In this document: in pieces, positions 1 through 11,719 of the stretch
Layout of the letters: each line of letters starts with the position of its first letter
Position numbering within the stretch: the stretch's first letter is position 1
Assembly: GCF_000312425.1 (NCBI RefSeq)
Contig: NZ_HE997181.1
Coordinates: forward strand, 2,146,260-2,210,259
Reading direction: 5' to 3'
Origin: Reyranella massiliensis 521
GTDB lineage: Bacteria > Pseudomonadota > Alphaproteobacteria > Reyranellales > Reyranellaceae
DNA: 64,000 nt
Position numbers and translations under genes: made by a program
Notes under the pieces: generated by a model
What the model saw: only the letters and a program-made list of their open reading frames with translations
Told to the model about the DNA's origin: nothing
Database searches by the model: none

Positions 1-674
1 TCGAGCATGCGGCGCGCGATGACTTTGCGCACCGACGTGTGCGGCACGCGACTGTCGCCGGGCGCCACGAAGACCGGCTGACCGGCGGATGGCGTCGGCG
101 CTGAAGTTGGCCGAGGCGCGGGTGCAACCGCTGGAGCAGCCCCCGGCTTGGCGTTCTCGACGTCGGCCTTGACGATGCGGCCGTTCGGGCCGGAGCCCTT
201 GATGCCCGCGAGATTGAGGCCCTTCTCCGCGGCGATGCGCTTGGCCAGCGGCGAGGCGAAGATGCGGGCACCACCGCTAGATGCAGCAGGAGCTGCAGCC
301 GATGCTGGCGCGGCAGCAGAAGCTGCTGCTGGGGCGGGAGCAGCGAGTTTGGTGGCCGGAGCCTGGGCTGCCGGAGCCGGCGCAGCAGCAGGTGCCGCCG
401 CGGGCGCCGCACCCTTAGCGACTTCCGTTTCGCCTTCCTCCAGCAGGATGGCGATGACGGCATTCACCTTCACGCCTTCAGTGCCTTCGGCGATGACGAT
501 CTGGCCGACCTTGCCTTCGTCGACCGCCTCGACTTCCATGGTCGCCTTGTCGGTCTCGATCTCGCAGATCACTTGACCGGACTTGACCTCATCGCCCACC
601 TTCACATGCCACTTGGCGAGCTTGCCTTCGGTCATGGTCGGCGACAGGGCTGGCATCAGGATGTTGATGGACAT
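1..674 (-). CDS. pdhC: Pyruvate dehydrogenase E2, dihydrolipoamide acetyltransferase (partial, C-terminus outside window)
   Basis: E2 core of the pyruvate dehydrogenase complex, which moves the acetyl group from E1 to CoA through a swinging lipoyl arm. About 224 residues are visible. Residues 1-78 form a lipoyl domain with the lipoylated Lys43 in ETDKATME. An Ala/Pro-rich linker follows at about 85-135, then a peripheral subunit-binding domain with ASPLAKRIA and GSGPNGRI motifs. The acyltransferase domain is just beginning (VPHTSVRKVIARRML) at the window edge. The start at 674 follows directly on pdhB in the order pdhA-pdhB-pdhC. Its lipoyl-coding DNA is almost the same as that in pdhB. The catalytic His/Asp motif lies outside the window. 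Confidence 0.97.
   Translation of the reverse strand, partial: MSINILMPALSPTMTEGKLAKWHVKVGDEVKSGQVICEIETDKATMEVEAVDEGKVGQIVIAEGTEGVKVNAVIAILLEEGETEVAKGAAPAAAPAAAPAPAAQAPATKLAAPAPAAASAAAPASAAAPAASSGGARIFASPLAKRIAAEKGLNLAGIKGSGPNGRIVKADVENAKPGAAPAVAPAPRPTSAPTPSAGQPVFVAPGDSRVPHTSVRKVIARRML
519..659 (-). repeat. Lipoyl-domain DNA repeat, copy 1 (pdhC)
   Basis: 141 bases encoding most of the pdhC lipoyl domain are nearly identical to 1919-2059 in pdhB, with about a dozen differences counted by eye. Mostly silent or conservative changes. Suggests duplication kept similar by gene conversion. Confidence 0.85.
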
Positions 675-691
675 GCCTGCTCTCCCCGGCG

Positions 692-2074
692 TCAGCGATT
701 GCAGACCGCGCGGGCGGCCTCGACGATATTGTCGGATTGGGGCAACGCCATTCTCTCGAGGTTAGCCGCATAAGGCAGCGGCACGTCGAGGCCGGTCACG
801 CGCTTCACCGGCGCGTCGAGCCAGTCGAAGGCATGCTCCATCATCAGCGCCGCCAGCTCCGAGCCGATGCCGGCAAACGCCCAGCCTTCCTCGACCGACA
901 CCAGGCGGTTGGTCTTCTTCACCGAATTGACGATGGTCTCGGTGTCGAACGGGCGCAGGCTGCGGAGGTTGATCACCTCGGCCTCGATGCCGTGCTTGGC
1001 CAGTTCGTCGGCCGCCTGCAGCGCCTTGCCGACCATGATCGAGAAGGCCGTTATCGTGACGTCATTGCCCGGGCGTTCGATCTTGGCCTTGCCGATCGGC
1101 AGGACGAAGTCGGGATCCTCCGGCACGTCGAACGACTGTCCGTAGAGCAGCTCGTTCTCCAGGAAGATCACCGGATTGGGATCGCGTATGGCGGCCTTAA
1201 GCAGCCCTTTGGCGTCCGCCGCGTTCCATGGCGCCAGGACCTTCAGGCCCGGCACATGGGCGTACCAGCTCGCATAGCATTGCGAATGCTGCGCGGCGAC
1301 GCGCGAAGCGGCACCATTGGGGCCGCGGAACACGATCGGGCAGGTCATCTGGCCACCCGACATGTAATGCGTCTTGGCTGCCGAGTTGATGATCTGGTCC
1401 ATCGCCTGCATGGCGAAGTTGAAGGTCATGAACTCGACGATGGGCTTCAATCCACCGAATGCAGCGCCGACACCGAGGCCCGCGAAACCATGCTCGGTGA
1501 TCGGCGTGTCGATCACGCGCTTTTCGCCGAACTCCTCCAGCAAGCCCTGGCTCACCTTGTAGGCGCCCTGATACTGCGCAACCTCTTCGCCCATCAGGAA
1601 GACGGACTTGTCGCTGCGCATCTCCTCGGCCATCGCGTCGCGCAGCGCTTCGCGCACAGTCACATGCGCGGTCTTGCCCTTCCACTCCGGCTCGGCGGCC
1701 GGTGCGGCGACAGCAGGAGCAGCCGGCGCCGTCGCACTTGCGGTTGCTGATGCAGGCGCCGGTGCTTCGGCCTTGGCAGCAGTGGCAGGCGCTGCCGCCG
1801 GTGCTGCCTGAGCTGCATCGGCAACATTCTCGCCATCGGCTGCAAGCAGGCAGATCGGCGTATTGACCGCGACGCCCTCGGCGCCCTCCTCGACCAGGAT
1901 CTTGGCAACCGTTCCTTCGTCGACCGCCTCGACTTCCATTGTCGCCTTGTCGGTCTCGATCTCGCAGATCACCTGACCGGACTTCACGGCATCGCCCACT
2001 TTGACGTGCCACTTCGCAAGCTTGCCCTCGGTCATGGTCGGCGACAGGGCAGGCATCAGAACCTGAATGGACAT
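692..2074 (-). CDS. pdhB: Pyruvate dehydrogenase E1 beta subunit with N-terminal lipoyl domain
   Basis: Beta chain of the heterotetrameric pyruvate decarboxylase, 460 aa. Residues 1-78 are a lipoyl domain (Lys43 in ETDKATME), followed by an Ala/Pro-rich linker to about residue 130 and then the transketolase-like pyrimidine-binding and C-terminal domains ([36 protein letters not shown]). E1 beta carrying its own lipoyl domain is a known alphaproteobacterial arrangement. I chose the start at 2074 (MSIQVLMP) because GGAG lies 9 nt upstream and it matches the E2 N-terminus. An in-frame ATG at 2089 would add five residues and overlap pdhA. It sits 4 nt after the pdhA stop, so translational coupling is likely. 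Confidence 0.97.
   Translation of the reverse strand: MSIQVLMPALSPTMTEGKLAKWHVKVGDAVKSGQVICEIETDKATMEVEAVDEGTVAKILVEEGAEGVAVNTPICLLAADGENVADAAQAAPAAAPATAAKAEAPAPASATASATAPAAPAVAAPAAEPEWKGKTAHVTVREALRDAMAEEMRSDKSVFLMGEEVAQYQGAYKVSQGLLEEFGEKRVIDTPITEHGFAGLGVGAAFGGLKPIVEFMTFNFAMQAMDQIINSAAKTHYMSGGQMTCPIVFRGPNGAASRVAAQHSQCYASWYAHVPGLKVLAPWNAADAKGLLKAAIRDPNPVIFLENELLYGQSFDVPEDPDFVLPIGKAKIERPGNDVTITAFSIMVGKALQAADELAKHGIEAEVINLRSLRPFDTETIVNSVKKTNRLVSVEEGWAFAGIGSELAALMMEHAFDWLDAPVKRVTGLDVPLPYAANLERMALPQSDNIVEAARAVCNR
1919..2059 (-). repeat. Lipoyl-domain DNA repeat, copy 2 (pdhB)
   Basis: Partner of the repeat at 519-659, same orientation, 1.4 kb away. Recombination between the two would delete the E1 beta catalytic domain, so both copies must be under selection. 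Confidence 0.85.
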
Positions 2075-2078
2075 GGGA

Positions 2079-3131
2079 TCAGGCTCCAACCAGTACGTCG
2101 GTCCACAGCTCGGCCGGATCGGGCTCGGGGCTGTGCTGGGCGAATTCGGCTGCGTCGTTCACGATCTTTCGGATCTCCGTATCGACCGCCTTGAGCGCGG
2201 CTTCGTCGGCCATCTTGCCGTCGATCAGGCGCTTGCGGACATGCTCGATCGGATCGCGCTCGTTGCGATACTTGTCGACCTCTTCCTTTGTCCGGTATTT
2301 GGCGGGGTCGCTCATCGAATGGCCGCGATAGCGATAGGTCTGCATCTCGAGGATGTAAGGCCCCTTCCCGCTACGCGCGTACTCCATGGCTCGCTCGCCC
2401 GCCGCCCGCACCGCCAGGACGTCCATGCCGTCGACCTGCTCCCCCGGAATGCCGAACGCCTCGCCATGGCGATAGAGCTCGGTGATCGCCGAGGCGCGCT
2501 CGACTGAAGTGCCCATGCCGTAGCGGTTGTTCTCGATGATGTAGACGACCGGCAGCTTCCAGAGCGCGGCCATGTTCATCGCCTCGTAGACCTGCCCCTG
2601 GTTGGCGCTGCCATCGCCGAAATAGGTCAGGGAGACGTTCTTGTTGCCGTTGTACTTGTGGGCGAAGGCCAGGCCCGTGCCGATCGGCACCTGGGCGCCG
2701 ACGATGCCGTGGCCGCCGTAGAAGTTCTTCTCGCGGCTGAACATGTGCATGGAGCCGCCCTTGCCCTTGGAATAGCCGCCGCTACGCCCCGTCAGCTCGG
2801 CCATGACGCCCTTGGGATCCATGCCACAGGCCAGCATGTGTCCATGGTCGCGGTAGGAGGTGATGACGGCATCGCCCTCGTGGACGTTGGCCTGAATGCC
2901 GGTGACGACGGCTTCCTGGCCGATATAGAGATGGCAGAAGCCACCAATGAGACCCATGCCGTAAAGCTGACCGGCCCGCTCTTCGAAGCGGCGGATCAGC
3001 AGCATCTCTCTGTAGTATGACTTGAGTTCGTCGGCCGTCGCGCTGTTGTCGCCCGGCCCCGATGACTTGGAGGGCGGCTTCCCTTTCTCCGGAAGCGATT
3101 CGACTTTCGGCTTCGTGGCCGGCTTCGCCAT
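2079..3131 (-). CDS. pdhA: Pyruvate dehydrogenase E1 alpha subunit
   Basis: Thiamine diphosphate-dependent alpha chain of pyruvate dehydrogenase E1, 350 aa. The ThDP/Mg-binding motif is clear: GDGSANQGQ near residue 173, ending in ENN about 30 residues later. The phosphorylation-loop-like region YRGHSMSDP is present near residue 272. The first 30 residues are Lys/Pro/Ser-rich and probably disordered. A purine-rich GAGGGGG lies 5-6 nt before the ATG. It heads pdhABC, with ftsB upstream on the same strand, the usual alphaproteobacterial order. The 182-base gap before it probably holds the pdh promoter, but I see no clear sigma-70 boxes there. Confidence 0.97.
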   Translation of the reverse strand: MAKPATKPKVESLPEKGKPPSKSSGPGDNSATADELKSYYREMLLIRRFEERAGQLYGMGLIGGFCHLYIGQEAVVTGIQANVHEGDAVITSYRDHGHMLACGMDPKGVMAELTGRSGGYSKGKGGSMHMFSREKNFYGGHGIVGAQVPIGTGLAFAHKYNGNKNVSLTYFGDGSANQGQVYEAMNMAALWKLPVVYIIENNRYGMGTSVERASAITELYRHGEAFGIPGEQVDGMDVLAVRAAGERAMEYARSGKGPYILEMQTYRYRGHSMSDPAKYRTKEEVDKYRNERDPIEHVRKRLIDGKMADEAALKAVDTEIRKIVNDAAEFAQHSPEPDPAELWTDVLVGA

Positions 3132-3313
3132 AATACCCCCCTCGTGAGCCCATCCGGTTTATAGCATCGCTTATGGCGATGTAGTTGATCTAGCAGGAAA
3201 AAACAGAGACGCGCTGAGTGCGCCGCAGCAATTGAGCGAATGTTTGCCAACAGCGGAGTCGCCTGGACAGTTTCTTTCGGAGGGCCGCGCAGCGAACGCT
3301 GATCGCTGCGTCA

Positions 3314-3613
3314 TCAACGCGTCGGCGTGAAGACGATCAGGTCGTCCTTGCGCGCGAAGTTGAGCAGCACGCGTGCGCGCTCGTCGAGCATGTCGGGATC
3401 GAGGCTCTGGTTGCGCAGTGCCGACACGCGACGCTCCCAGATCTTCCTCGTCGTCTCCGCTTCCGCGAGATTCTGTTCGGCAATGAGAACTTCGCGCTGC
3501 AGATGGGCCATGGCCAGCAGACCGCGATCGCCATTCACCAAATGATATCCGAAATAGCCGAATACCGTGGCGAAGATAACGGGAGCCAGAATCTGACGCG
3601 GTCTCAACAACAT
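3314..3613 (-). CDS. ftsB: Septum formation initiator FtsB/DivIC-like protein
   Basis: Small bitopic division protein of the FtsB/DivIC family, 99 aa, expected to join FtsL and FtsQ in the inner membrane at the septum. It has one membrane segment at about residues 8-27, then a heptad-like, charged coiled coil (AHLQREVLIAEQNLAEAE), then the conserved ERARVLLNFARKDDLIVF tail. I chose the ATG at 3613 because AGGAA lies 8 nt upstream; an in-frame ATG at 3634 would add seven residues without a clear ribosome site. The position between eno and pdhA is conserved in alphaproteobacteria, though here two extra genes separate it from eno. Confidence 0.88.
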   Translation of the reverse strand: MLLRPRQILAPVIFATVFGYFGYHLVNGDRGLLAMAHLQREVLIAEQNLAEAETTRKIWERRVSALRNQSLDPDMLDERARVLLNFARKDDLIVFTPTR

Positions 3614-3676
3614 ATGCGGCGTTCCTGACCCCATATGGCAATATATGGTGTCAGGAAGTCAAGGAATTTCGTTCCC

Positions 3677-4402
3677 TCAAGGGGTGCTGGCCTCAGACAG
3701 AGCGATGCGGATCCTGCGATTGTGGCGACCCTTGTTGTCGATCTTGAGAATGCGGACCGTTGGCGATTCCCCCGTCGAGGCGAGATGCGTGCCGCCACAA
3801 GCCTGACGGTCGAGGCCGGCAATCTCGACGATGCGGATCTTGCCATCCGGCGTCGGTGGCGGCGCCACCGAACGGCTGCGGATCAGGCCGTGCTCGGCAT
3901 GAGCTTCGTGCATTGGCACATAGGCGGTCGATACGGCGATGTCCTGGCGAATGAGATCGTTCATCGGGCCTTCGAGTGCGCGCAGGCGTTCGTTGTCAGC
4001 TCCCTGCAAGTCGAAATCCATGCGCGCCGTGCCGTCTTCGGCCATCTGCACGCCCGTCACCAGCGCGCCATCAAACTGCTGGAAGACCAGCGCGTTCAAC
4101 ACATGTGTGCCGGTGTGAAGCTGGCGCATCATGCGGCGGAAGCCTGCGTCGACGGCCGCTTCAATGGCGCCCGAGATCTCAGCCTGCGTGTCGAGCAATA
4201 GCCAGACCTTGCCGGCGGAGAGCTCGAAGCCAGTTACCTTGGCCTCACCACCACTCCAGCGGACAGTACCGCGGTCGGCAAGCTGCCCGCCGCCGCCGGG
4301 GTAGAAAGGCGACTGCGCCAGCGCGACCTTGCCTGGCCGTGCATCGGTAACGGCGGTCTCGACGACGAGGGTATCGGGGTGTTCGTGGCAAAAGAGGTGC
4401 AT
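3677..4402 (-). CDS. AlaX-type alanyl-tRNA editing hydrolase
   Basis: Free-standing relative of the editing domain of alanyl-tRNA synthetase, 241 aa, expected to deacylate Ser- or Gly-tRNA(Ala). The zinc ligands are all visible: His96 and His100 in HTGTH, and Cys202 and His206 in CGGTH. The N-terminal SPFYPGGGGQLADRG motif matches AlaRS/AlaX proteins. The length fits the medium AlaX-M class. It is followed on the same strand by ftsB and preceded 49 nt upstream by an AraC-family regulator. Neither gene is usual between eno and ftsB, so the pair looks like an insertion into a conserved order. Confidence 0.92.
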   Translation of the reverse strand: MHLFCHEHPDTLVVETAVTDARPGKVALAQSPFYPGGGGQLADRGTVRWSGGEAKVTGFELSAGKVWLLLDTQAEISGAIEAAVDAGFRRMMRQLHTGTHVLNALVFQQFDGALVTGVQMAEDGTARMDFDLQGADNERLRALEGPMNDLIRQDIAVSTAYVPMHEAHAEHGLIRSRSVAPPPTPDGKIRIVEIAGLDRQACGGTHLASTGESPTVRILKIDNKGRHNRRIRIALSEASTP

Positions 4403-4451
4403 CGCCGCGGACTACACGACAGCGGTACAACGGTATTGGTGAAAATTGACG

Positions 4452-5279
4452 TCAGGCGGCCGCCCGGGCGAACTGAAGGGGCGTAATGCCGTAGCAGCGC
4501 TTGAAGTGCCGGCTGAGCGCACTCTGGTCGTAGAAGCCGACATCCGTTGCCACATCGGCAATGGCCTTGGAATGCCGCAGGCGCCGGCAGGCCATGCCGA
4601 GCCGGACCTGGGTCAGGTAGGCATGCGGGGTGAGGCCGACCGTACGCCGAAACAGCCCAATGAGCTGGAACGTCGTCAGGCCGACCTCGGCTGCCAACTC
4701 TTCCAGTCGAAGATCGCTCGCATAGTCGGCGCGCATACGTTCCGTAACCCTGTCGAGCAGCGCTTGGTCCCGTGGCCCCGGTTCGATCCGGCCGCTGCCA
4801 CTGCCATGGCGCAGAAACAGCCGGCCGAACGTGCCGACCAGAAGCTCGCGTTCGCGGAAGACATCACGCCCCTGTTCGATGGCCCGGTGCATGGCCAGGA
4901 AACCATCGATCAAATCGGGATCGCCGAACATGTTGCGCGTGAAGTACGGCACAGCCTCGATACCAAGCTCGTGTGCCACCTGATCGAGCGCCGCACGCGT
5001 AAGATAGAGCGAACGGTATCGCCAACGCTCGCTCCAGCCCATCCAGCCAGCATGAGGCTCGGCCGGGTTGAAGACGAATAGAGTCGAGGCATGCGCCTCC
5101 GTCACTTCACCGCGGCTCTTGACGATCGAACCGCCCTGCTCGGTTACGGCGACGACCAAGGCATCATGCGTGTGCGGTGGGTATTCGTGCGTGGTGAAGT
5201 CGGCGTGCAGCAAGGAGAGGCCGGCAAGGTGCCGGTCCCACCAGTACTGGGTCGAGTTCCTGGGGTCGATCCGAGCCAC
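4452..5279 (-). CDS. AraC-family transcriptional regulator with N-terminal cupin domain
   Basis: 275-aa regulator. Residues 15-150 look like an AraC-type ligand-binding cupin (HEYPPHTHDALVVAVTEQGG, FVFNPAEPHAG). Residues 170-275 contain two helix-turn-helix units with the family signature (LEELAAEVGLTTFQLIGLFR, then IADVATDVGFYDQSALSRHF). This architecture is frequent among amino-acid-responsive AraC regulators. It lies 49 nt upstream of the AlaX-like gene on the same strand and may regulate it or a transporter elsewhere. Ligand and targets cannot be read from the sequence. Confidence 0.92.
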   Translation of the reverse strand: MARIDPRNSTQYWWDRHLAGLSLLHADFTTHEYPPHTHDALVVAVTEQGGSIVKSRGEVTEAHASTLFVFNPAEPHAGWMGWSERWRYRSLYLTRAALDQVAHELGIEAVPYFTRNMFGDPDLIDGFLAMHRAIEQGRDVFRERELLVGTFGRLFLRHGSGSGRIEPGPRDQALLDRVTERMRADYASDLRLEELAAEVGLTTFQLIGLFRRTVGLTPHAYLTQVRLGMACRRLRHSKAIADVATDVGFYDQSALSRHFKRCYGITPLQFARAAA

Positions 5280-5369
5280 GCGAAAGGATATCGAGCTCGG
5301 CAGTTTCAGCCAATACCTTGCGAGGTTGCGTCCGGCACTTCTCTTAGAGGTGCCGAACGCCGGGAGACC

Positions 5370-6706
<1,337 letters not shown>

Positions 6707-6781
6707 GTGACGGTATGGCGCGTACTGCGAGGGCCTACGTCAAAAAGGCGCGTAGATGCACGCCCCAGGCGCTGCGCAAAG

Positions 6782-6799
6782 CCAAGGCCGACGCCTTGG
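6782..6799 (-). terminator. Stem-loop between the secreted-protein gene and eno
   Basis: Perfect 7-bp stem CCAAGGC/GCCTTGG with a 4-nt loop, about 110 nt after the stop of the upstream minus-strand gene. On the minus strand it is followed only by CTTTG, a weak U tract. It could be a terminator for the pyrG-distal genes or an RNA processing element. Apart from this and the possible eno promoter, I see nothing in the gap 6651-6911. Confidence 0.35.
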
Positions 6800-6911
6800 T
6801 GCATGGTTGGCCGATAAACCGGCGGCGCAGGGCAGTTTCAGCCCGCTCGGCGTGTTTCCAGTAGTGAACGAATAGTAGCTCCGGGGTCGCCGGCCAGACG
6901 ATAGACGCCAG

Positions 6912-7814
6912 CTAACGCCAGGCGCTCTTCAGGGTCTGATCGACCTTCCACTTCTCGACTGCGGCGATGTCGTCACAGGAGAAGGTCTGGGCATTCTTGC
7001 GTGGGCTGCCTTCGATCCAGGCGAACATCAGGCACTGGTTGTACGTATTCGCGCCCTGCGTGGTTTCAAACTTGATCTCGGCCGTAGTGGCGGCGCCGGC
7101 CTTGGCATCGCCGTAGTCGTCGATCACGGGTGAGATCGCTCCGAAGCTCCGGCCCGCTGCCTTGTTGTCGGCATACCATTTGGCGAAGGCCGCGAACTGA
7201 TCGCCCGCCACGCCCTTTCCGTCGGCTGCAACATAGGCCTTGAGGTCGGCGATCAGCGCCTGCGCGGCGGCATTCGCCTTGGGCTCGGCGGCCTTGCGGC
7301 GCTCTGCCAGCCTCGCCTGCAGCGCTTTGAGTTGATCGGCATTGGACGGCTGTGTCGTCGGCGTGCTCGCCGCAGCTTGAGCTGGCGGTTCGATCCGCCG
7401 GATCGGCGCGCGCGCGGCCTCGGCATTCAACTGTGCAGCTTCGGGGGGCGTCAGCTTGCCGACGGCAGCCGTTCCGCGGCCCTTCTGCCAATCCGCGATA
7501 GCCTTGACGGTCGCCTCCGACTGCAGATTGCCGTCGATCGGCCCGTTATACTTGTCGAGGGTACGAAGCGATTCCTGGATCTTCTTTCGATCCGCCTCCG
7601 AACCGTTGAGCACGGTTGCATAGTCGGGCGCAGGCGCTTGGCGCGTCGCGACGGGAGGAGCCGGCGTGTGGACAGGCGCCGGTGCCGCGCCGCCCCCGCC
7701 TGAGGCACAGGCGGCCGGATTCTGGAAGCAGCGCTCTACTTCGCCGGCGCTCTGCGCCAGGGCCGCTCCCGGGCCCAGGAGTGCCAAGGTCAACAGCAGC
7801 GCTGGCGTACGCAT
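6912..7814 (-). CDS. Secreted protein with peptidoglycan-binding-like domain, function unknown
   Basis: 300 aa. The start at 7814 (MRTPALLL) gives a clean signal peptide ending near ALAQS and sits 1 nt after the upstream stop (TGAAATG); a longer open frame to 7862 would overlap the previous gene. After a Pro/Ala-rich linker, residues 65-120 resemble a peptidoglycan-binding type 1 repeat (KIQESLRTLDKYNGPIDG, ATVKAIADWQKG). A helical, Ala/Lys-rich middle and a C-terminal part with two Cys (QCLMFAW, FSCDD) follow, and I do not recognise them. Probably periplasmic. With the next gene it occupies the place where kdsA usually lies between pyrG and eno. Confidence 0.8.
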   Translation of the reverse strand: MRTPALLLTLALLGPGAALAQSAGEVERCFQNPAACASGGGGAAPAPVHTPAPPVATRQAPAPDYATVLNGSEADRKKIQESLRTLDKYNGPIDGNLQSEATVKAIADWQKGRGTAAVGKLTPPEAAQLNAEAARAPIRRIEPPAQAAASTPTTQPSNADQLKALQARLAERRKAAEPKANAAAQALIADLKAYVAADGKGVAGDQFAAFAKWYADNKAAGRSFGAISPVIDDYGDAKAGAATTAEIKFETTQGANTYNQCLMFAWIEGSPRKNAQTFSCDDIAAVEKWKVDQTLKSAWR

Positions 7815-7815
7815 T

Positions 7816-8565
7816 TCAGATGGCGCCATAGGTGTTGGTCGCAAGCTGCGCCGGCAAGCCAATCACCATCACGACAGGCTGCCCGCGCGCGGTCTGCCCA
7901 CGGGCAATGATGTGGTCGTTGGGGGCTCCGGTCTTGCTTTCATAGGATCCCCGGCCGCCGAACTTGCCGCCGAAGCAGGACAGGGAGAATTGCCCGTTCC
8001 CCGGCCCTTCGTTGGTCATGGTGCCGTTGCAGACCTGCTCGCCCCTGGGATTCTCGACGGTGAAGGTAACCGAGCGGTCACGTCCAATTAGAGCGCCGTA
8101 ACGAGCGACACCGCTCAGGCGGGCCATGTTCCCGCGATCATCGCGATAGAAGATCGACACCGGCCCGTAGGCATCGTCCGGCAGCATTTGCCGGGGCACG
8201 GCATAGCTCTCGTTGCTGAGCACGACCTGGCAACGACAGTCGATCGTGTAGTTCTCCCCGAGCGGCCCAAGTTCGGCGAGCCGCCGGTTGCAGCTGGAAA
8301 GCGCCGTCTCCTGTACCTCGCGCGGGCTCATCTGACCGCGCGTGTAGGCGTCGGCATAGAGGAAGGCGCATTGCTTCGGCATCGGGATCGCAACGACCTT
8401 GGTGCTGGCGTTGCTGGTTTCGGAGCGTTCCCAATAGCGATCGGCCATCTCGGGAAAGCGCAGGAAGAGCGGATCGCGCCGCTCCGCCTTGCCATACGAC
8501 TGTGCCCCGGCGCTTGCGCCGAGGCAGACGATGCCAATCAGGGCAAAAACAATTGTGCGGATCAT
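7816..8565 (-). CDS. Secreted protein of unknown function
   Basis: 249 aa, not recognised. I chose the ATG at 8565 (MIRTIVFAL) because it begins a signal peptide of about 22 residues ending ASAGAQS; an upstream in-frame ATG at 8616 would bury it. The mature part has Cys residues that could pair (SSCNRRLAEL, IDCRCQVVL, EQVCNGTM, SLSCFGGKFGG) and a Gly-rich C-terminus reminiscent of small beta-rich periplasmic proteins. It is coupled to the following gene (TGAAATG) and begins 75 nt after the pyrG stop, so it may be co-transcribed with pyrG. Confidence 0.75.
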   Translation of the reverse strand: MIRTIVFALIGIVCLGASAGAQSYGKAERRDPLFLRFPEMADRYWERSETSNASTKVVAIPMPKQCAFLYADAYTRGQMSPREVQETALSSCNRRLAELGPLGENYTIDCRCQVVLSNESYAVPRQMLPDDAYGPVSIFYRDDRGNMARLSGVARYGALIGRDRSVTFTVENPRGEQVCNGTMTNEGPGNGQFSLSCFGGKFGGRGSYESKTGAPNDHIIARGQTARGQPVVMVIGLPAQLATNTYGAI

Positions 8566-8640
8566 GACAGCTCGATTCTGCCGAGAAACATGACCGAAAT
8601 ACGACCCGGCGACCACTGTCGCCCTGCTTTCGCTCGCCGA

Positions 8641-10371
<1,731 letters not shown>

Positions 10372-10761
10372 CTAGCGGGTGGGAGCGGCGGGTTGCCCCG
10401 GCGCGGCCGGAGCCCCTGGCGACGGCGCTGCAGGTGCGGTACCGCCCGGAGCAGCAGGCGCTGCCGGAACGCCTACCGGCGCACGATCCATGATGGATTT
10501 CGAGCCGCGCGTCGGATCGGTCAGGCTCCACGCCATCAGCAGACTGAGAAACAGGAATATGCTGGCGAGGATCGCGGTCGCCCGCGACAGCACGTTGGCC
10601 TGACCGCGTACCGAAAACAGCGCGTCCGTGCGGCCCATGCCAAGGCCACCGCCTTCGCTGCGCTGAAGCAGGATCACGACGATCATCGCGGCCGTCACGC
10701 CGACATGGATGACGAGCAGCACGAGCCGCCATTCGTGAAGAAAGTGTCTTACGGCGTCCAT
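10372..10761 (-). CDS. secG: Preprotein translocase subunit SecG
   Basis: Small SecYEG partner that assists protein export, 129 aa. It has two membrane helices (about residues 13-32 and 60-82) joined by the family loop QRSEGGGLGMGRTDALF. The tail after residue 90 is a low-complexity Ala/Pro/Gly stretch, common in alphaproteobacterial SecG. It lies 51 nt downstream of tpiA and 99 nt upstream of pyrG on the same strand, a conserved arrangement. Confidence 0.95.
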   Translation of the reverse strand: MDAVRHFLHEWRLVLLVIHVGVTAAMIVVILLQRSEGGGLGMGRTDALFSVRGQANVLSRATAILASIFLFLSLLMAWSLTDPTRGSKSIMDRAPVGVPAAPAAPGGTAPAAPSPGAPAAPGQPAAPTR

Positions 10762-10812
10762 TTTTGTCCAGCGCTAGAAGGATATCTCCGCAAGCGGGCG
10801 CTTCTAGCCCCT

Positions 10813-11568
10813 TTAGACGGCCTTGGCGATAGCCAAAAATTCCGCAGCATTCAGGCTGGCTCCGCCGACCAGGGCTCCGTCGACGTCACCCGCCGTCAGA
10901 AGCTCGGCAGCATTGCTGCCCTTGACCGAGCCGCCGTAGAGCAAGCGAACGCCCTCGGCGTCGCTCATCAGGCCGCCCAGCACCTTGCGAATATGCGCGT
11001 GGGCTGCGGCCACTTCGGCAATGGTAGGCGTCTTGCCGGTGCCAATGGCCCAGACCGGCTCGTAGGCAACGACGAGCTTCGCCGCGGCCGAACCTGCAGG
11101 TACGCTACCTTTCAGCTGGGTTTCGAGGACAGCGAGGGTCTTGCCGCCCTCGCGCTCGGCCAGGGTCTCGCCGATGCAGACAATCGGCGTCAGACCGGCG
11201 CGCCACGCCGCTTCGGCCTTGGCACGCACGATGGCATCGGTCTCGCCGCAGTCGCTGCGGCGCTCGGAGTGACCCACGATCACGTGGCTGGCGCCGGCGT
11301 CTTTCAACATTTCGGCCGAGATGTCGCCGGTATGGGCACCGCTCGCCTTGGCGTGGCAATTTTGGCCGCCGACCATCAGGCCGCTACCCTTGACTGCTCC
11401 GGCTACGGCCATCACCAGCGTCGCCGGCGGGCAGACGAGTAGTTCGCGGTCCGTCCAGCCGGCTTGGCTCACGCCGGCCGCGACATCCTTCGCAAGCGCC
11501 AAGGCATCGCTGGTGAGACCGTTCATCTTCCAGTTGCCCGCGATCAGCGGCCGCCTTGTACGCGCCAT
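10813..11568 (-). CDS. tpiA: Triosephosphate isomerase
   Basis: Interconverts dihydroxyacetone phosphate and glyceraldehyde 3-phosphate. 251 aa, TIM barrel. Catalytic residues are visible: Lys in GNWKMNG, His in VIVGHSERR, Glu in [11 protein letters not shown]; the phosphate-binding [12 protein letters not shown] is near the C-terminus. It is divergent from ppiD across a 151-base gap that must hold both promoters. A GGGGAA lies 4 nt before the ATG. Confidence 0.99.
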   Translation of the reverse strand: MARTRRPLIAGNWKMNGLTSDALALAKDVAAGVSQAGWTDRELLVCPPATLVMAVAGAVKGSGLMVGGQNCHAKASGAHTGDISAEMLKDAGASHVIVGHSERRSDCGETDAIVRAKAEAAWRAGLTPIVCIGETLAEREGGKTLAVLETQLKGSVPAGSAAAKLVVAYEPVWAIGTGKTPTIAEVAAAHAHIRKVLGGLMSDAEGVRLLYGGSVKGSNAAELLTAGDVDGALVGGASLNAAEFLAIAKAV

Positions 11569-11719
11569 GATGTTCCCCGTTAATTCGCCCGTGAACTCGT
11601 TCGTCGGCGTGTCTAGCGGCGACGGAGTTTGCGGTAAAGGCCGCTCGGTTGCCTGTCAGGGGGGCCAGTGGTAGGCATGGCGCCCCGCGCGGACCCCCTT
11701 TCACACCCCCAGCCGAGCC

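Noticed and set aside
5334..5355. Imperfect inverted repeat GGCAC...GTGCC after the eno stop
   Set aside because: The stem has a bulge and no U tract on the minus strand; too weak to call a terminator.
6715..6864. A 49-aa open frame in the gap upstream of eno
   Set aside because: No ribosome site, basic random-looking composition, and it overlaps a hairpin and the likely promoter region.
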